This document shows, piece by piece, positions 1-9,626 of a DNA stretch of 64,000 nucleotides. The position numbers and the translations under genes are program-made. The DNA is taken from assembly GCA_947630595.1 (NCBI GenBank), contig CANRIG010000006.1, positions 1 to 64,000 on the forward strand, written 5' to 3'. Origin of the DNA: an uncultured Lachnospiraceae bacterium (GTDB lineage Bacteria; Bacillota; Clostridia; Lachnospirales; Lachnospiraceae). Within the stretch, counting starts at the first letter, position 1, and each line of letters opens with the position of its first letter. Below the pieces are notes generated by a model. The model was not told where the DNA came from and searched no databases. It saw only the letters and a program-made list of their open reading frames with translations.

Positions 1-98
1 TTTTGCAGATTTCCCTTAAAATCAAGGTTTTTATTATATTTTGCAACAAAAAAACAGGTAGCTTTTGACACTACCGTCTGCGGTTGGGAGGAAAAAGA

Positions 99-1070
99 AT
101 GGAAGCATTGAAGAAAAGTCCGATCGTCAAGGCGGTCGGCCTGAACAGGATTCTGCTGGTGTGCGTGCTGCTGGTCATGTACGGCGCGTTCGCCGTCATC
201 AGTCCTACGTTTCTCAGCTATTCGCGTATTCTCAGCGCGTTGAACTACGCGTATTTCCTGGGCTTTCTGTCGCTGGGCGTGACGTTTGTGATCGCGACCG
301 GGGGCATCGATTTCTCGATCGGCCCGGTGATGTTCTGCTGCGCGCTGGTATCGGGCTACTGCCTGACGAGCTACGGCGTGCCGATGCCGGCGGCGATGGT
401 GATCAGTATTGCGGTAGGCTTTGTGTTCGGGTGCTTCAACGGCTATCTGGTCGCCTACTGGGATATCCCGCCGTTTATCGTCTCGATGGCGAGCATGAAT
501 ATCGCCAAGGGCGTCGCGTCTGTGTTTACCAAGACCCAGTCCGTGAGCTGGCCGCGCTCGGACGCGCCGGGCGGCTGGTACCGCAAGCTGACCAGCGTCG
601 GCAGCATTCCGGTGGGCCTGATCATCTTTCTGGTGGTGGCGGTGATCTGCGCGATTATTCTGAACAAAACCAAAATCGGACGCTACATCATGTGCCTTGG
701 CAGCAACAAGGAGGCCGTGCGGCTCTCCGGCGTCAATGTCAGACGGTGGCAGATGTCGGCTTACGTGATCTGCGGCACGCTGGTGGGCGTGGCGGCGCTG
801 TTTTACGTGGCGGCCTACACGACGGTGCAGCCCGGCTACGGCGACCAGTATAATAATGAGGCGATTGCGGGCTGCGTGATGGGAGGCACTTCCATGGCGG
901 GCGGCCTGGCCTCGATCAGCGGCACCGTGATCGGCGTGTTCATCATCGCGATTCTGCAGGAGGGTATTCTGGCGCTCGGCCTGAATAAAAACTACCAGCT
1001 GATTATCACAGGTATCATCGTGATCGTCGCCGTCTACTTCGACGTGCTCGGCAGACGCCGCAAGAACTGA
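99..1070 (+). CDS. Sugar ABC transporter permease (RbsC/BPD_transp_2 family)
   Basis: Hydrophobic ORF with RbsC-like motifs (GGIDFSIG, SNKEAVRLSGVNV, GGTSMAGG). ATG at 99 follows a GGGAGGA Shine-Dalgarno. Confidence 0.93.
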   Translation: MEALKKSPIVKAVGLNRILLVCVLLVMYGAFAVISPTFLSYSRILSALNYAYFLGFLSLGVTFVIATGGIDFSIGPVMFCCALVSGYCLTSYGVPMPAAMVISIAVGFVFGCFNGYLVAYWDIPPFIVSMASMNIAKGVASVFTKTQSVSWPRSDAPGGWYRKLTSVGSIPVGLIIFLVVAVICAIILNKTKIGRYIMCLGSNKEAVRLSGVNVRRWQMSAYVICGTLVGVAALFYVAAYTTVQPGYGDQYNNEAIAGCVMGGTSMAGGLASISGTVIGVFIIAILQEGILALGLNKNYQLIITGIIVIVAVYFDVLGRRRKN

Positions 1071-1094
1071 TACGGAAAGGCTAAGGTGAGAAGA

Positions 1095-2591
1095 ATGGGC
1101 GAAGTTATCCTGACGATGAAAGGAATCGACAAAACGTTCCCCGGCGTTCACGCGCTGGATCATGTAGACCTTGAAGTACGCAGGGGCGAGGTTCACGCGC
1201 TGATGGGCGAGAACGGCGCCGGCAAGTCGACGCTGATGAAGGTGCTGACGGGCATTTATACCAAGGATGCCGGGACGATTACCTACGAGGGCCGCGAGGT
1301 GGAGTTTCACAGCGCCAGAGAGGCGCAGGACGCCGGCGTGGTGATCGTGCACCAGGAGCTGAACATGCTGGGCCACCTGACGGTCGCGCAGAATATTTTC
1401 ATCGGCCGCGAGTTCAAAAAGGGCATCCGCATCGATGACAAAAAGATGAACGAAGAGGCGAAGAAGCTGTTTGACCGGCTTCATATCGATATCGACCCGA
1501 TGGAGACGATGAGCAACCTGACCGTCGGCAAGCAGCAGATGTGCGAGATCGCCAAGGCGATTTCCCATGAGGCGAAGGTGATCATTTTCGACGAGCCGTC
1601 GGCGGCGCTGACGGAGGCGGAGATCGAGGAGCTGTTCAAGATCATCCGCGACCTGCGGAAGCAGCAGCTCGGCATCGTGTATATCTCGCACCGCATGGAC
1701 GAGATCAAGGTCATCACCGACCGCGTGACGGTCATGCGCGACGGCACCTACGTGGGGACGCTGATCACGAACGAATGCACGAAAAACGATATCATCAACA
1801 TGATGGTGGGCCGCGTGATTTACGAGGAACCCAAGACGCACAGCATGGTGCCGAAGGACGCGCCGGTGGTGCTGAAGGTCGAGGGGCTCAACGCGGGCAA
1901 GATGGTGCAGAACGTCAGCTTTGAGCTGCGCAGGGGCGAGATCCTCGGGTTTTCCGGCCTGATGGGCGCGGGGCGCACCGAGACGGCGCGCGCGATCTTC
2001 GGCGCAGACCCCAAGCAGAGCGGTACGATCTACGTCAACGGCGAGAAGGTCACGATCAGCAATCCGGAGGACGCGGTAAAGCACGGCATCGGCTATCTCT
2101 CCGAGGACCGCAAGCGCTACGGCATCGTGGTGCAGAAGACGGTGGCGGAGAACACGACGCTGGCGACGCTGAAGGAGTACCTGAACGGCATCTTCATCAA
2201 CAAGCGCAGGGAAAATCAGGTCACGCAGAAGTACATCGATTCCCTGGCGACCAAGACGCCGGGCACGGATCAGCTGGTGGTCAATCTCTCCGGCGGCAAC
2301 CAGCAGAAGGTGGTTATCGCCAAGTGGCTGACGCGCAACAGCGACATCCTGATTTTCGACGAGCCGACGCGCGGCATCGACGTCGGCGCCAAGAATGAAA
2401 TATACAAGCTGATGAACAAGCTTGCATCCGAAGGAAAATCAATCATCATGATTTCTTCCGAGATGACCGAAATCCTGCGTATGAGCGACCGCATCATCGT
2501 GATGTGCGAGGGCCGGATCACCGGCGAGCTCGACATTGCGGAGGCGACGCAGGAGAATATCATGAATCTCGCGACGAGAGAGATCAGTTAG
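1095..2591 (+). CDS. Sugar ABC transporter ATP-binding protein, duplicated ATPase (RbsA/MglA family)
   Basis: Two ABC domains: GENGAGKST, LTVGKQQMCEIAKA, LSGGNQQKVVIAKWL. Confidence 0.96.
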   Translation: MGEVILTMKGIDKTFPGVHALDHVDLEVRRGEVHALMGENGAGKSTLMKVLTGIYTKDAGTITYEGREVEFHSAREAQDAGVVIVHQELNMLGHLTVAQNIFIGREFKKGIRIDDKKMNEEAKKLFDRLHIDIDPMETMSNLTVGKQQMCEIAKAISHEAKVIIFDEPSAALTEAEIEELFKIIRDLRKQQLGIVYISHRMDEIKVITDRVTVMRDGTYVGTLITNECTKNDIINMMVGRVIYEEPKTHSMVPKDAPVVLKVEGLNAGKMVQNVSFELRRGEILGFSGLMGAGRTETARAIFGADPKQSGTIYVNGEKVTISNPEDAVKHGIGYLSEDRKRYGIVVQKTVAENTTLATLKEYLNGIFINKRRENQVTQKYIDSLATKTPGTDQLVVNLSGGNQQKVVIAKWLTRNSDILIFDEPTRGIDVGAKNEIYKLMNKLASEGKSIIMISSEMTEILRMSDRIIVMCEGRITGELDIAEATQENIMNLATREIS

Positions 2592-2607
2592 GGAGGAGGA
2601 TGAAATC

Positions 2608-3612
2608 ATGGCAGAATCTGCAACGGCAGCGGCGAAGAAAAAGTCGTCGCTGGATAAACTGGGAGGCCAGAAGTTTATCGTGCTTCTGGTGATTATCGGG
2701 CTGGCCGTGTTTTTCTCGGTGATGAGTCCGAACTTCAGGAAATATACGACCCTGGTCAGTATTCTTGACTATTCGTATTACATTGTGCTGATGTCGATCG
2801 GCGTCACGTTCCCGCTGATCACCGGGGGCGTGGACCTCTCGATCGGCACGGGGCTGATCTGCTATTCCCTGGTCGGCGGCTACCTGATTACGTTTTTCCA
2901 CTTCCCGGTGTGGGCCGGGATGCTGGTATCGGTCCTGTTCGGCACCGCGATCGGCTGCCTCAACGGCTGTCTGGTGGCGCTCATGGATATTCCGCCGTTT
3001 CTGGTGACGCTGTGCACCTGCATGATCACCCGCGGACTGGGCGCGACGATCGTGGGCGGGTTCGGCATCACCTGGCCGACGGCGGCGCAGCCGGGCGGCT
3101 GGTTCCGCAACATTTTCAAGATCAGCCTGGATGCGCGCACCAAGATACCGATCGGCATCCTCTGGGTGCTGATTCTGGTGGCGGTGATGTCATTCGTGCT
3201 GAACCACACCAAGGTCGGGCGCTACACGATCAGTATCGGCAGTAATAAAGAAGCGGCGCGCCTCTCCGGCGTCAACGTCAAAGCATACCATGTGCTGGCG
3301 TACGTGATCTCCGGCACCTTTGCGGGCCTGGCGGCGGTCGCCTACTCAGCGGTGTTCTCGACGGTGCAGCCGGGCACGGGCGCGGGCTTTGAGCTGGAGG
3401 CGATCGGCGGCGCCATCATCGGCGGCGTGTCGGCATCCGGCGGCGCGGGCAGCGTGACGGGCTCCCTGCTGGGCGTGTTCGTCATCTGTCTTCTGAAGAC
3501 CGGGCTTCCGTTTATCGGCCTGCAGGCGAACTGGCAGCAGATCATCACCGGCCTGGTGCTGATCGGCGCGGTGCTGATCGACGTGATCAAGCGCCGGCGG
3601 GAAGAAAAGTAA
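2608..3612 (+). CDS. Second sugar ABC transporter permease (RbsC family)
   Basis: GGVDLSIGTG, GSNKEAARLSGVNVKAYH; paralogous to the 99..1070 gene. Confidence 0.94.
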   Translation: MAESATAAAKKKSSLDKLGGQKFIVLLVIIGLAVFFSVMSPNFRKYTTLVSILDYSYYIVLMSIGVTFPLITGGVDLSIGTGLICYSLVGGYLITFFHFPVWAGMLVSVLFGTAIGCLNGCLVALMDIPPFLVTLCTCMITRGLGATIVGGFGITWPTAAQPGGWFRNIFKISLDARTKIPIGILWVLILVAVMSFVLNHTKVGRYTISIGSNKEAARLSGVNVKAYHVLAYVISGTFAGLAAVAYSAVFSTVQPGTGAGFELEAIGGAIIGGVSASGGAGSVTGSLLGVFVICLLKTGLPFIGLQANWQQIITGLVLIGAVLIDVIKRRREEK

Positions 3613-3675
3613 CAGCGGTATGCAGTCCACAGCGGACTTCATATAGAAAAAAACATAAGTACAGGAGGGTAAGAA

Positions 3676-4761
3676 ATGAGAAAGAAACTTATGGCAACAC
3701 TGATGGGAGCTGTAATGGCAGTGACAATGCTCGGCGCAGTGGCATCTGCTGAAGAAGTGACGGCGAACGGCGATTACACGTTTGAGATCATCGTTAAGAG
3801 CTATCAGTCTTCTTACTGGCAGGCAGCCGTGAAGGGCATCGATTCCGAGAAAGAAGCGCTTGGCGTTACCGCGAATTCCACGGGTCCGAATGCAGAATCC
3901 GACATCGCTGACCAGGTGCAGATGCTCAGAGACGCGATTGCAAAGAAACCGGACGGCATCGGCCTTGCAGCGTGCGACCAGGAAGCGGTTCTTGATCCGC
4001 TGCAGGAGGCAATGGACGCGGGCATCCCGGTAGTTCTGTTCGACTCCGGTGTTCCGGATGCTCCGGAAGGCTCCGTGTATTCCACCATCGCTACGGACAA
4101 CTACGGCGCAGGCGAGACCGCAGCCGAGAATCTGTACGCAGGTCTGAAAGACAAGATCGCAGCGGCAGAGGGCGTGGTCAGAATCGGCGAGGTAAACCAG
4201 GAGGCTACTTCCGAGTCCATCACCAGCCGCGGCCTTGGCTTCATCGACAAGTTCACGGAGCTGGCGACTGCTGACGGCAAGAGCGTAGCGGTAATTGGCA
4301 ACGAGTACTATGTAAGCAACTGCAAGGATGCCGGCGACGAGGCAGCCGCTGACATCATCATCGAGGTAGCGGTTCCGGCGCAGACCACCGTTGAGCTGTG
4401 CGCAACCGAGGCTTCCAATATCCTCAACAAAGAAGACCTGATCGGTATCTTCGGTTCCAACCAGGTAGCTGCAGAGGGTATCCTTACCGCAAACGGCAAC
4501 CTCGGCGTGCTCGGCTGTGATCCGGAGACCACGGTTCTGGCTGCAGGCTTCGACGCAGGCTCCACGATCAAGGGCGCTATCGCTGACGGCACACTGTACG
4601 GCGCAGTGACGCAGTCCCCGCTGGCTATGGGCATCACCACCGTTGACGTTCTGACGAAGATCGCAAACGGCGAAGAGGTTGAGGATGTTCCGACCGAGGG
4701 TTACTGGTACAACGCAGAGAATATGGAAAGCGACGAGATCGCTCCGAACCTCTACGACTAA
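3676..4761 (+). CDS. Sugar ABC transporter substrate-binding protein (periplasmic binding protein type 1)
   Basis: Signal peptide MRKKLMATLMGAVMAVTMLGAVASA, then a ribose/galactose-type binding-protein fold. Confidence 0.93.
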   Translation: MRKKLMATLMGAVMAVTMLGAVASAEEVTANGDYTFEIIVKSYQSSYWQAAVKGIDSEKEALGVTANSTGPNAESDIADQVQMLRDAIAKKPDGIGLAACDQEAVLDPLQEAMDAGIPVVLFDSGVPDAPEGSVYSTIATDNYGAGETAAENLYAGLKDKIAAAEGVVRIGEVNQEATSESITSRGLGFIDKFTELATADGKSVAVIGNEYYVSNCKDAGDEAAADIIIEVAVPAQTTVELCATEASNILNKEDLIGIFGSNQVAAEGILTANGNLGVLGCDPETTVLAAGFDAGSTIKGAIADGTLYGAVTQSPLAMGITTVDVLTKIANGEEVEDVPTEGYWYNAENMESDEIAPNLYD

Positions 4762-4818
4762 TTGAAATACGGACAGCGACCACAGACAGAATCAAATGGT
4801 CATAAAAACGAGCGAAAA

Positions 4819-4845
4819 GGGACTGGAATTTCCAGTCCCCTTTCC
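4819..4845 (+). terminator. Terminator-like or processing hairpin after the binding-protein gene
   Basis: GGGACTGG-AATTT-CCAGTCCC followed by CTTTCC; the T-run is weak. Confidence 0.55.
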
Positions 4846-4903
4846 GTGATACCCACTGCGGCGGGCATAGCCCCGCCGTGCTGAGGAAAGGAGAACAGAG
4901 CAT

Positions 4904-5344
4904 ATGTTAAAAGGAATTCCCAAAATTCTTTCCCCGGAGCTTCTGATGGTTCTGGATGAGATGGGACACAGCGACCGGATTGTGATTTCGGACGGCAATT
5001 TCCCGGCGGAGTCCATGGGACGGGACGCGATTGTCATCCGCATGGACGGGCACGGCGTTCCGGAGATTCTGGACGCCATCCTGAAGCTGTTTCCGCTGGA
5101 CACCTACGTGGAGCGTCCGGTGAACCTGATGGAGGTCATGCCGGGCGATGATGTGGAGACGCCGATCTGGGAGACCTACAAGGAGATCGTCGCAAAGCAT
5201 GATGCGCGCGGCGCGGAGGCGATCGGCCACATCGAGCGCTTTCAGTTCTACGAGGAGGCAAAGACGGCTTACGCGATCATCGCCACCGGCGAGAGCGCGC
5301 TGTACGCCAACGTAATGCTGCAGAAAGGCGTTGTCACGGAGTAA
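4904..5344 (+). CDS. fucU: L-fucose mutarotase (RbsD/FucU family)
   Basis: MLKGIPKILSPELLMVLDEMGHSDRIVISDGNFPAESMG is typical of FucU. Confidence 0.93.
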   Translation: MLKGIPKILSPELLMVLDEMGHSDRIVISDGNFPAESMGRDAIVIRMDGHGVPEILDAILKLFPLDTYVERPVNLMEVMPGDDVETPIWETYKEIVAKHDARGAEAIGHIERFQFYEEAKTAYAIIATGESALYANVMLQKGVVTE

Positions 5345-5365
5345 CTGTGACCGGAGACAGAAGCG

Positions 5366-6163
5366 ATGAGAGACAGACGTGATACCAGAGTGATCTGCTT
5401 TACCAACAACAAGGGCGGCAGCGGCAAATCCACGGCCTGCGCCAACCTCGGCTATGAGCTGGCGGCCTCCGGCTGCCGCGTGCTGCTGATGGACGGGGAC
5501 ATGCAGCTGAATCTGACGCTGACCTATTTTGACGAGGAGCGGGCGCTGGAGATTGCGCAGGGGCAGCACACCCTTTACGACGCCGTCCGCGGCCGGCAGG
5601 ATCTGCAGGACTATGTGATTGCGACGCCCTATGAACATCTGGACCTGATCCCGTCCTCGGTGCTGATGAGCCAGATCGAGTACGAGCTGTTTTCCATGAC
5701 GCGGCGGGAGCTGGTGCTGCGGGAATGCATGCAGGGGCTGCGCCGGTCGGGAACGTACGACTATGTCCTGATCGACGCGCCGCCCACGCTCGGCGCCTGG
5801 GTGGTAAACGTGCTGTGCGCGTCGGATGAGATCATCATCCCGGTGGAGGCCTCCCCGTGGGGCCTGTTCGGCCTGGCGAATATGTTTGATTTCCTGGACG
5901 GGCTGGGCGGTAAGACGGACGCGCAGGTACTCGGCGTGCTGATCACAAAGGTGGATGAACGAAAGAACTATTACCGGCAGACGCGGGAAATTCTGGCCGG
6001 GTATGAGGACATTCACGTTTTTGAGACGGTAATCCATGTGGATTCCGCGGTGGAGTGGTCGCAGGATGTCTCCAGACCGGTGGCGGTCTATAAAAAGAGC
6101 GCCCGCAGCGCGGCGGAATTCAGAAAGCTGGCGGAGGAGGTAAGAGAGCATGGCGGTAGGTAA
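5366..6163 (+). CDS. ParA/MinD-type ATPase
   Basis: Deviant Walker A NNKGGSGKSTACANLG and DYVLIDAPPTLG. Confidence 0.92.
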   Translation: MRDRRDTRVICFTNNKGGSGKSTACANLGYELAASGCRVLLMDGDMQLNLTLTYFDEERALEIAQGQHTLYDAVRGRQDLQDYVIATPYEHLDLIPSSVLMSQIEYELFSMTRRELVLRECMQGLRRSGTYDYVLIDAPPTLGAWVVNVLCASDEIIIPVEASPWGLFGLANMFDFLDGLGGKTDAQVLGVLITKVDERKNYYRQTREILAGYEDIHVFETVIHVDSAVEWSQDVSRPVAVYKKSARSAAEFRKLAEEVREHGGR

Positions 6164-6323
6164 GGGCAGTATGGCGCGGGCATCCCGGGCCGCGAAAAAG
6201 GCAGAGGGGGCGCAGGACACGGCAGTAAAGCGCAAAACCGTGCAGAAGACGGCGCAGACCCCGGCCCGGACAGAAAAAAATTTCGTCGCCATAGGCGACG
6301 AAATGCCGATTTACTATTACTGA
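6150..6323 (+). CDS. Small basic 57-aa protein overlapping the ParA-like gene
   Basis: MAVGKGSMARASRAAKKAEGAQDTAVKRKTVQKTAQTPARTEKNFVAIGDEMPIYYY; 14-nt overlap with the upstream gene; below the 60-aa ORF-track cutoff. Confidence 0.7.
   Translation: MAVGKGSMARASRAAKKAEGAQDTAVKRKTVQKTAQTPARTEKNFVAIGDEMPIYYY
6276..6302 (-). terminator. Intrinsic terminator of the minus-strand PHP gene, lying inside the 57-aa ORF
   Basis: Perfect TTTCGTCGCC-N3-GGCGACGAAA stem; on the minus strand it is followed by TTTTTTTCTG. Confidence 0.8.
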
Positions 6324-7033
6324 TGCGCGAGGTATGTCTTCAGCCGCGGAAGCTGATTGTTCAGAATCAACTCCTGCGGGAAGGAGGCCTCGTGAACAAA
6401 CGCGGCGGCACAGGTGAAATCGCCGACGTGCCGCACGCCGTGGCTGTCGCTGGACAGAACCAGCGGCGTTTGGTATTTCAGGCAGCAGCGCAGCAGCTCC
6501 CGGTAATTGGCGGCGGTATCTCCGCGGTAGCCGTAGGGAGCGAGCGAGGCTTCGTTGACCTCGAGCAGCACGCCGCGCTCGCGGGCGCAGGCGGCGATCT
6601 CGTCGTAATCCACCGGAAAGAGCGGATCGTCGCAGTGCCCGAGGATGCGGACGTATGGATTGCGCATGGCGTTTAAGTACGCCTGCGTGTTCTCCTGCCG
6701 GGACGCGCCGCGGTAAGTCTGGCGGTGTATGCTGGCGACGGCGTAGTCAAGGCGGGAGAGCAGAGGCTCCTCCAGGTCGACGGTTCCGCCGCTGTCAAGA
6801 ATATTCAGTTCAATCCCATAATACACTTCGATCCCGAAGCGCCGGCGCGGCGACAGGGCAAGGCTGCGGAAATAGGACGGCGTGCCCGCGCCCGGCGTCG
6901 CAGGCCCGTGGTCCGTGATGCCCAGCAGGCGCAGGCCCCTGGCCTGTGCGGCTCTGGCCATGTCCGTGATCGTACATGCGGTGCCGTGGCCGCTGGCGAT
7001 GGAGTGTGTGTGCAGGTCGGAAAGATAATTCAT
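6317..7033 (-). CDS. PHP-domain phosphoesterase (histidinol-phosphatase-like)
   Basis: MNYLSDLHTHSIASGHG, LGITDHGPATPG, LSSDSHG; SD GAGAGG upstream of ATG at 7033. Confidence 0.85.
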   Translation of the reverse strand: MNYLSDLHTHSIASGHGTACTITDMARAAQARGLRLLGITDHGPATPGAGTPSYFRSLALSPRRRFGIEVYYGIELNILDSGGTVDLEEPLLSRLDYAVASIHRQTYRGASRQENTQAYLNAMRNPYVRILGHCDDPLFPVDYDEIAACARERGVLLEVNEASLAPYGYRGDTAANYRELLRCCLKYQTPLVLSSDSHGVRHVGDFTCAAAFVHEASFPQELILNNQLPRLKTYLAHQ

Positions 7034-7286
7034 CGGGAATCCTCTCTCAGTTTGATCGGAATCAATCGTTTTTCCGTTCATGTTTATGATCCTTTCACCG
7101 GAATATGAGAATCATTTCATCCGGACAATCATCGGAACAATATCCTTCATCCAGTATGGCAAAAAAATCCCCGAATGTCAACAGAAAACAAAATAATTTC
7201 TCGTTCTATCCTCGCCAAATCAAAGGAAAACAAATAAAAATAACATAAAAGCAGGCTCGAAAACCACAAAAAACCATAAAATCCGC

Positions 7287-7315
7287 TTGACAGTATGTGT
7301 GGCATACGGTAAAAT
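7287..7315 (+). promoter_or_regulatory. Sigma-A-like promoter with operator-like palindrome upstream of the fucA/pdu operon
   Basis: TTGACA-17-TAAAAT; the spacer contains GTATG-N5-CATAC. Confidence 0.75.
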
Positions 7316-7369
7316 TTAGTCAGCAGTGAAAATTCTGATAAAACCAATGCACTGAAGGAGGAGGAAAGC

Positions 7370-8170
7370 ATGGTAAACGAGTTTGAAATCAAAAAACAGA
7401 TCTGTGAGATCGGCAAGAGAATCTACAACCGCAATATGGTTGCCGCCAACGACGGAAACATTTCCGTGAAGCTGAGCGACGATGAGTTTCTCTGTACGCC
7501 GACGGGCGTCTCAAAGGGCTTTATGACTCCCGAATACATCTGCAAGGTGAACGCAAAGGGCGAAGTGATCCAGGCGAATCCGGGATTCCGCCCCTCGTCC
7601 GAGATCAAGATGCACATGAGGGTCTACCAGAAACGCCCGGATGTGGGCGCGGTGGTGCACGCGCATCCGGTGTACGCGACGTCCTTTGCCATCGCGGGCA
7701 TCCCGCTGACGCAGCCGATCATGCCGGAGGCGGTGATCGCGCTCGGCTGCGTGCCGATCGCGGAGTACGGCACGCCGTCCACCAACGAGATTCCGGACAG
7801 GCTGGAAAAGTATCTTCCATATTATGACGCGGTTCTGCTGGAGAGCCACGGCGCGCTGACCTGGTCCACCGACCTGTTGGCGGCATACATGAAGATGGAA
7901 TCCGTTGAATTTTATGCACAGCTCCTCTACCAGTCCAAGGTGCTCGGCGGACCCAAGGAGTTCGACAAGGAGACCGTACAGAAGCTGTACGAGATCCGCA
8001 GAAAGATGGGCCTCTCCGGCAAGCATCCGGCGGACCTCTGCCTCAACAAGGGCGGGATCAACTGCCACAACTGCGGCAGCTGCGGTTCCTCCGGTTCCGC
8101 TCCGTCGGTAGACGCGGATCTGGTGGCGAATATCACCAGACAGGTCATGGAGCAGCTCGGCATCAAGTGA
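7370..8170 (+). CDS. fucA: Class II aldolase, L-fuculose/L-rhamnulose-phosphate type, with C-terminal encapsulation peptide
   Basis: Aldolase II motifs (NDGNISVKLSDDEFLCTPTGVSKG, VVHAHPVYATSFA) plus C-terminal DADLVANITRQVMEQLGIK. Confidence 0.88.
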   Translation: MVNEFEIKKQICEIGKRIYNRNMVAANDGNISVKLSDDEFLCTPTGVSKGFMTPEYICKVNAKGEVIQANPGFRPSSEIKMHMRVYQKRPDVGAVVHAHPVYATSFAIAGIPLTQPIMPEAVIALGCVPIAEYGTPSTNEIPDRLEKYLPYYDAVLLESHGALTWSTDLLAAYMKMESVEFYAQLLYQSKVLGGPKEFDKETVQKLYEIRRKMGLSGKHPADLCLNKGGINCHNCGSCGSSGSAPSVDADLVANITRQVMEQLGIK

Positions 8171-8219
8171 CGCGCTGACGGCGAACGTTTTGGAAAAGTA
8201 GCATAAGGAGGACAATTTC

Positions 8220-9608
8220 ATGCCAATCAATGAATCTATGGTACAGGAAATTGTGCAGGAAGTCATGGCAAAGCTGCAGGTCGCGGAGGCACCCGCCGGG
8301 AAGCACGGCGTGTTCCGGGACATGAACGACGCCATCGAGGCCGCGAAAAAGGCGGAGCTCGTCGTCAGGAAGATGTCCATGGATCAGCGCGAGAAGATCA
8401 TCACCGGCATCCGCAGAAAGATCAAAGAAAACGCAGAGCTGCTGGCGCGCATGGGCGTGGAGGAGACCGGGATGGGCAACGTCGGGGACAAAATCCTCAA
8501 GCACCATCTGGTCGCGGACAAGACGCCCGGCACCGAGGACATCACGACCACCGCATGGTCGGGCGACCGCGGGCTGACGCTGGTGGAGATGGGGCCGTTT
8601 GGCGTGATCGGGGCCATCACTCCCTGCACCAACCCGAGCGAGACCGTGCTCTGCAATACGATCGGGATGCTGGCCGGCGGCAATACCGTGGTGTTCAATC
8701 CGCATCCGGCGGCCGTCAAGACCTCGATCTGCGCGATCAATCTCGTGAACGAGGCTTCCCTGGAGGCCGGCGGGCCGGACAACATCGCGGCGACGGTGGA
8801 GAAGCCGACGCTGGAGACGAGCAGCATTATGATGAAGCACAAAGACATTCCGCTGATTGCGGCGACGGGCGGCCCCGGCGTGGTGACCGCAGTCCTTTCC
8901 TCCGGAAAGCGCGGCATCGGCGCGGGCGCGGGCAATCCCCCGGCGCTCGTGGACGAGACGGCCGACATCCGCAAGGCGGCGCAGGACATCGTCAACGGCT
9001 GTACCTTCGACAACAATCTCCCGTGCATCGCGGAGAAGGAGATTGTGGCGGTCGCTTCCGTCGCCGACGAGCTGATGCATTATCTGCTCCGTGAAAACGA
9101 CTGTTACCTGGCCTCGAAGGAGGAGCAGGACAGGCTGACGGAGGTGGTGCTCGCGGGCGGCAGGCTGAACCGCAAATGCGTCGGGCGCGACGCGCGGACG
9201 CTGCTGTCGATGATCGGAGTCAGCGCCCCGGCGAACATCCGCTGCATCGTGTTTGAGGGCCCGAAGGAGCATCCGCTGATCACGACGGAGCTGATGATGC
9301 CGGTTCTGGGCGTCGTCCGGGCAAAGGACTTCGACGATGCGGTGGAGCAGGCGGTATGGCTGGAGCACGGCAACCGTCATTCCGCACACATTCATTCCAA
9401 GAATATTGACAACATTACCCGGTATGCAAAGGCGATCGACACCGCCATCCTCGTCAAGAACGCGCCGTCCTACGCGGCGATCGGCTTCGGGGGAGAGGGC
9501 TTCTGCACGTTTACGATCGCGAGCCGCACCGGCGAGGGCCTGACGAGCGCGAGCACCTTTACCAAGCGCAGGCGCTGCGTCATGTCCGACAGCCTTTGCA
9601 TCCGTTAA
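8220..9608 (+). CDS. pduP: CoA-acylating propionaldehyde dehydrogenase (PduP/EutE-like) with N-terminal encapsulation peptide
   Basis: MPINESMVQEIVQEVMAKLQ; catalytic region VNGCTFDNNLPCIAEKE. Confidence 0.92.
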   Translation: MPINESMVQEIVQEVMAKLQVAEAPAGKHGVFRDMNDAIEAAKKAELVVRKMSMDQREKIITGIRRKIKENAELLARMGVEETGMGNVGDKILKHHLVADKTPGTEDITTTAWSGDRGLTLVEMGPFGVIGAITPCTNPSETVLCNTIGMLAGGNTVVFNPHPAAVKTSICAINLVNEASLEAGGPDNIAATVEKPTLETSSIMMKHKDIPLIAATGGPGVVTAVLSSGKRGIGAGAGNPPALVDETADIRKAAQDIVNGCTFDNNLPCIAEKEIVAVASVADELMHYLLRENDCYLASKEEQDRLTEVVLAGGRLNRKCVGRDARTLLSMIGVSAPANIRCIVFEGPKEHPLITTELMMPVLGVVRAKDFDDAVEQAVWLEHGNRHSAHIHSKNIDNITRYAKAIDTAILVKNAPSYAAIGFGGEGFCTFTIASRTGEGLTSASTFTKRRRCVMSDSLCIR

Positions 9609-9626
9609 TCAGGAGGAGAACAGACA

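Noticed and set aside
5366-6163. Plasmid partition remnant as explanation for the ParA-like gene
   Set aside because: No ParB, replication gene, parS-like repeats or mobile-element signatures nearby; the gene is coupled to a metabolic cluster. Not fully excluded.
4907-6292. Long minus-strand ORF (461 aa) antisense to fucU and parA
   Set aside because: His/Arg/Ala/Leu-rich mirror-frame translation of GC-rich coding DNA; the sense genes have clear family matches. Same reason applies to 8163..9395, 9609..10544, 15158..16039, 19293..20609, 22305..23510, 31282..32301 and other antisense ORFs.
7081-7370. Cobalamin riboswitch upstream of the B12-dependent pdu operon
   Set aside because: I could not recognise a B12-box or the expected long leader by eye; an Infernal search would be needed.
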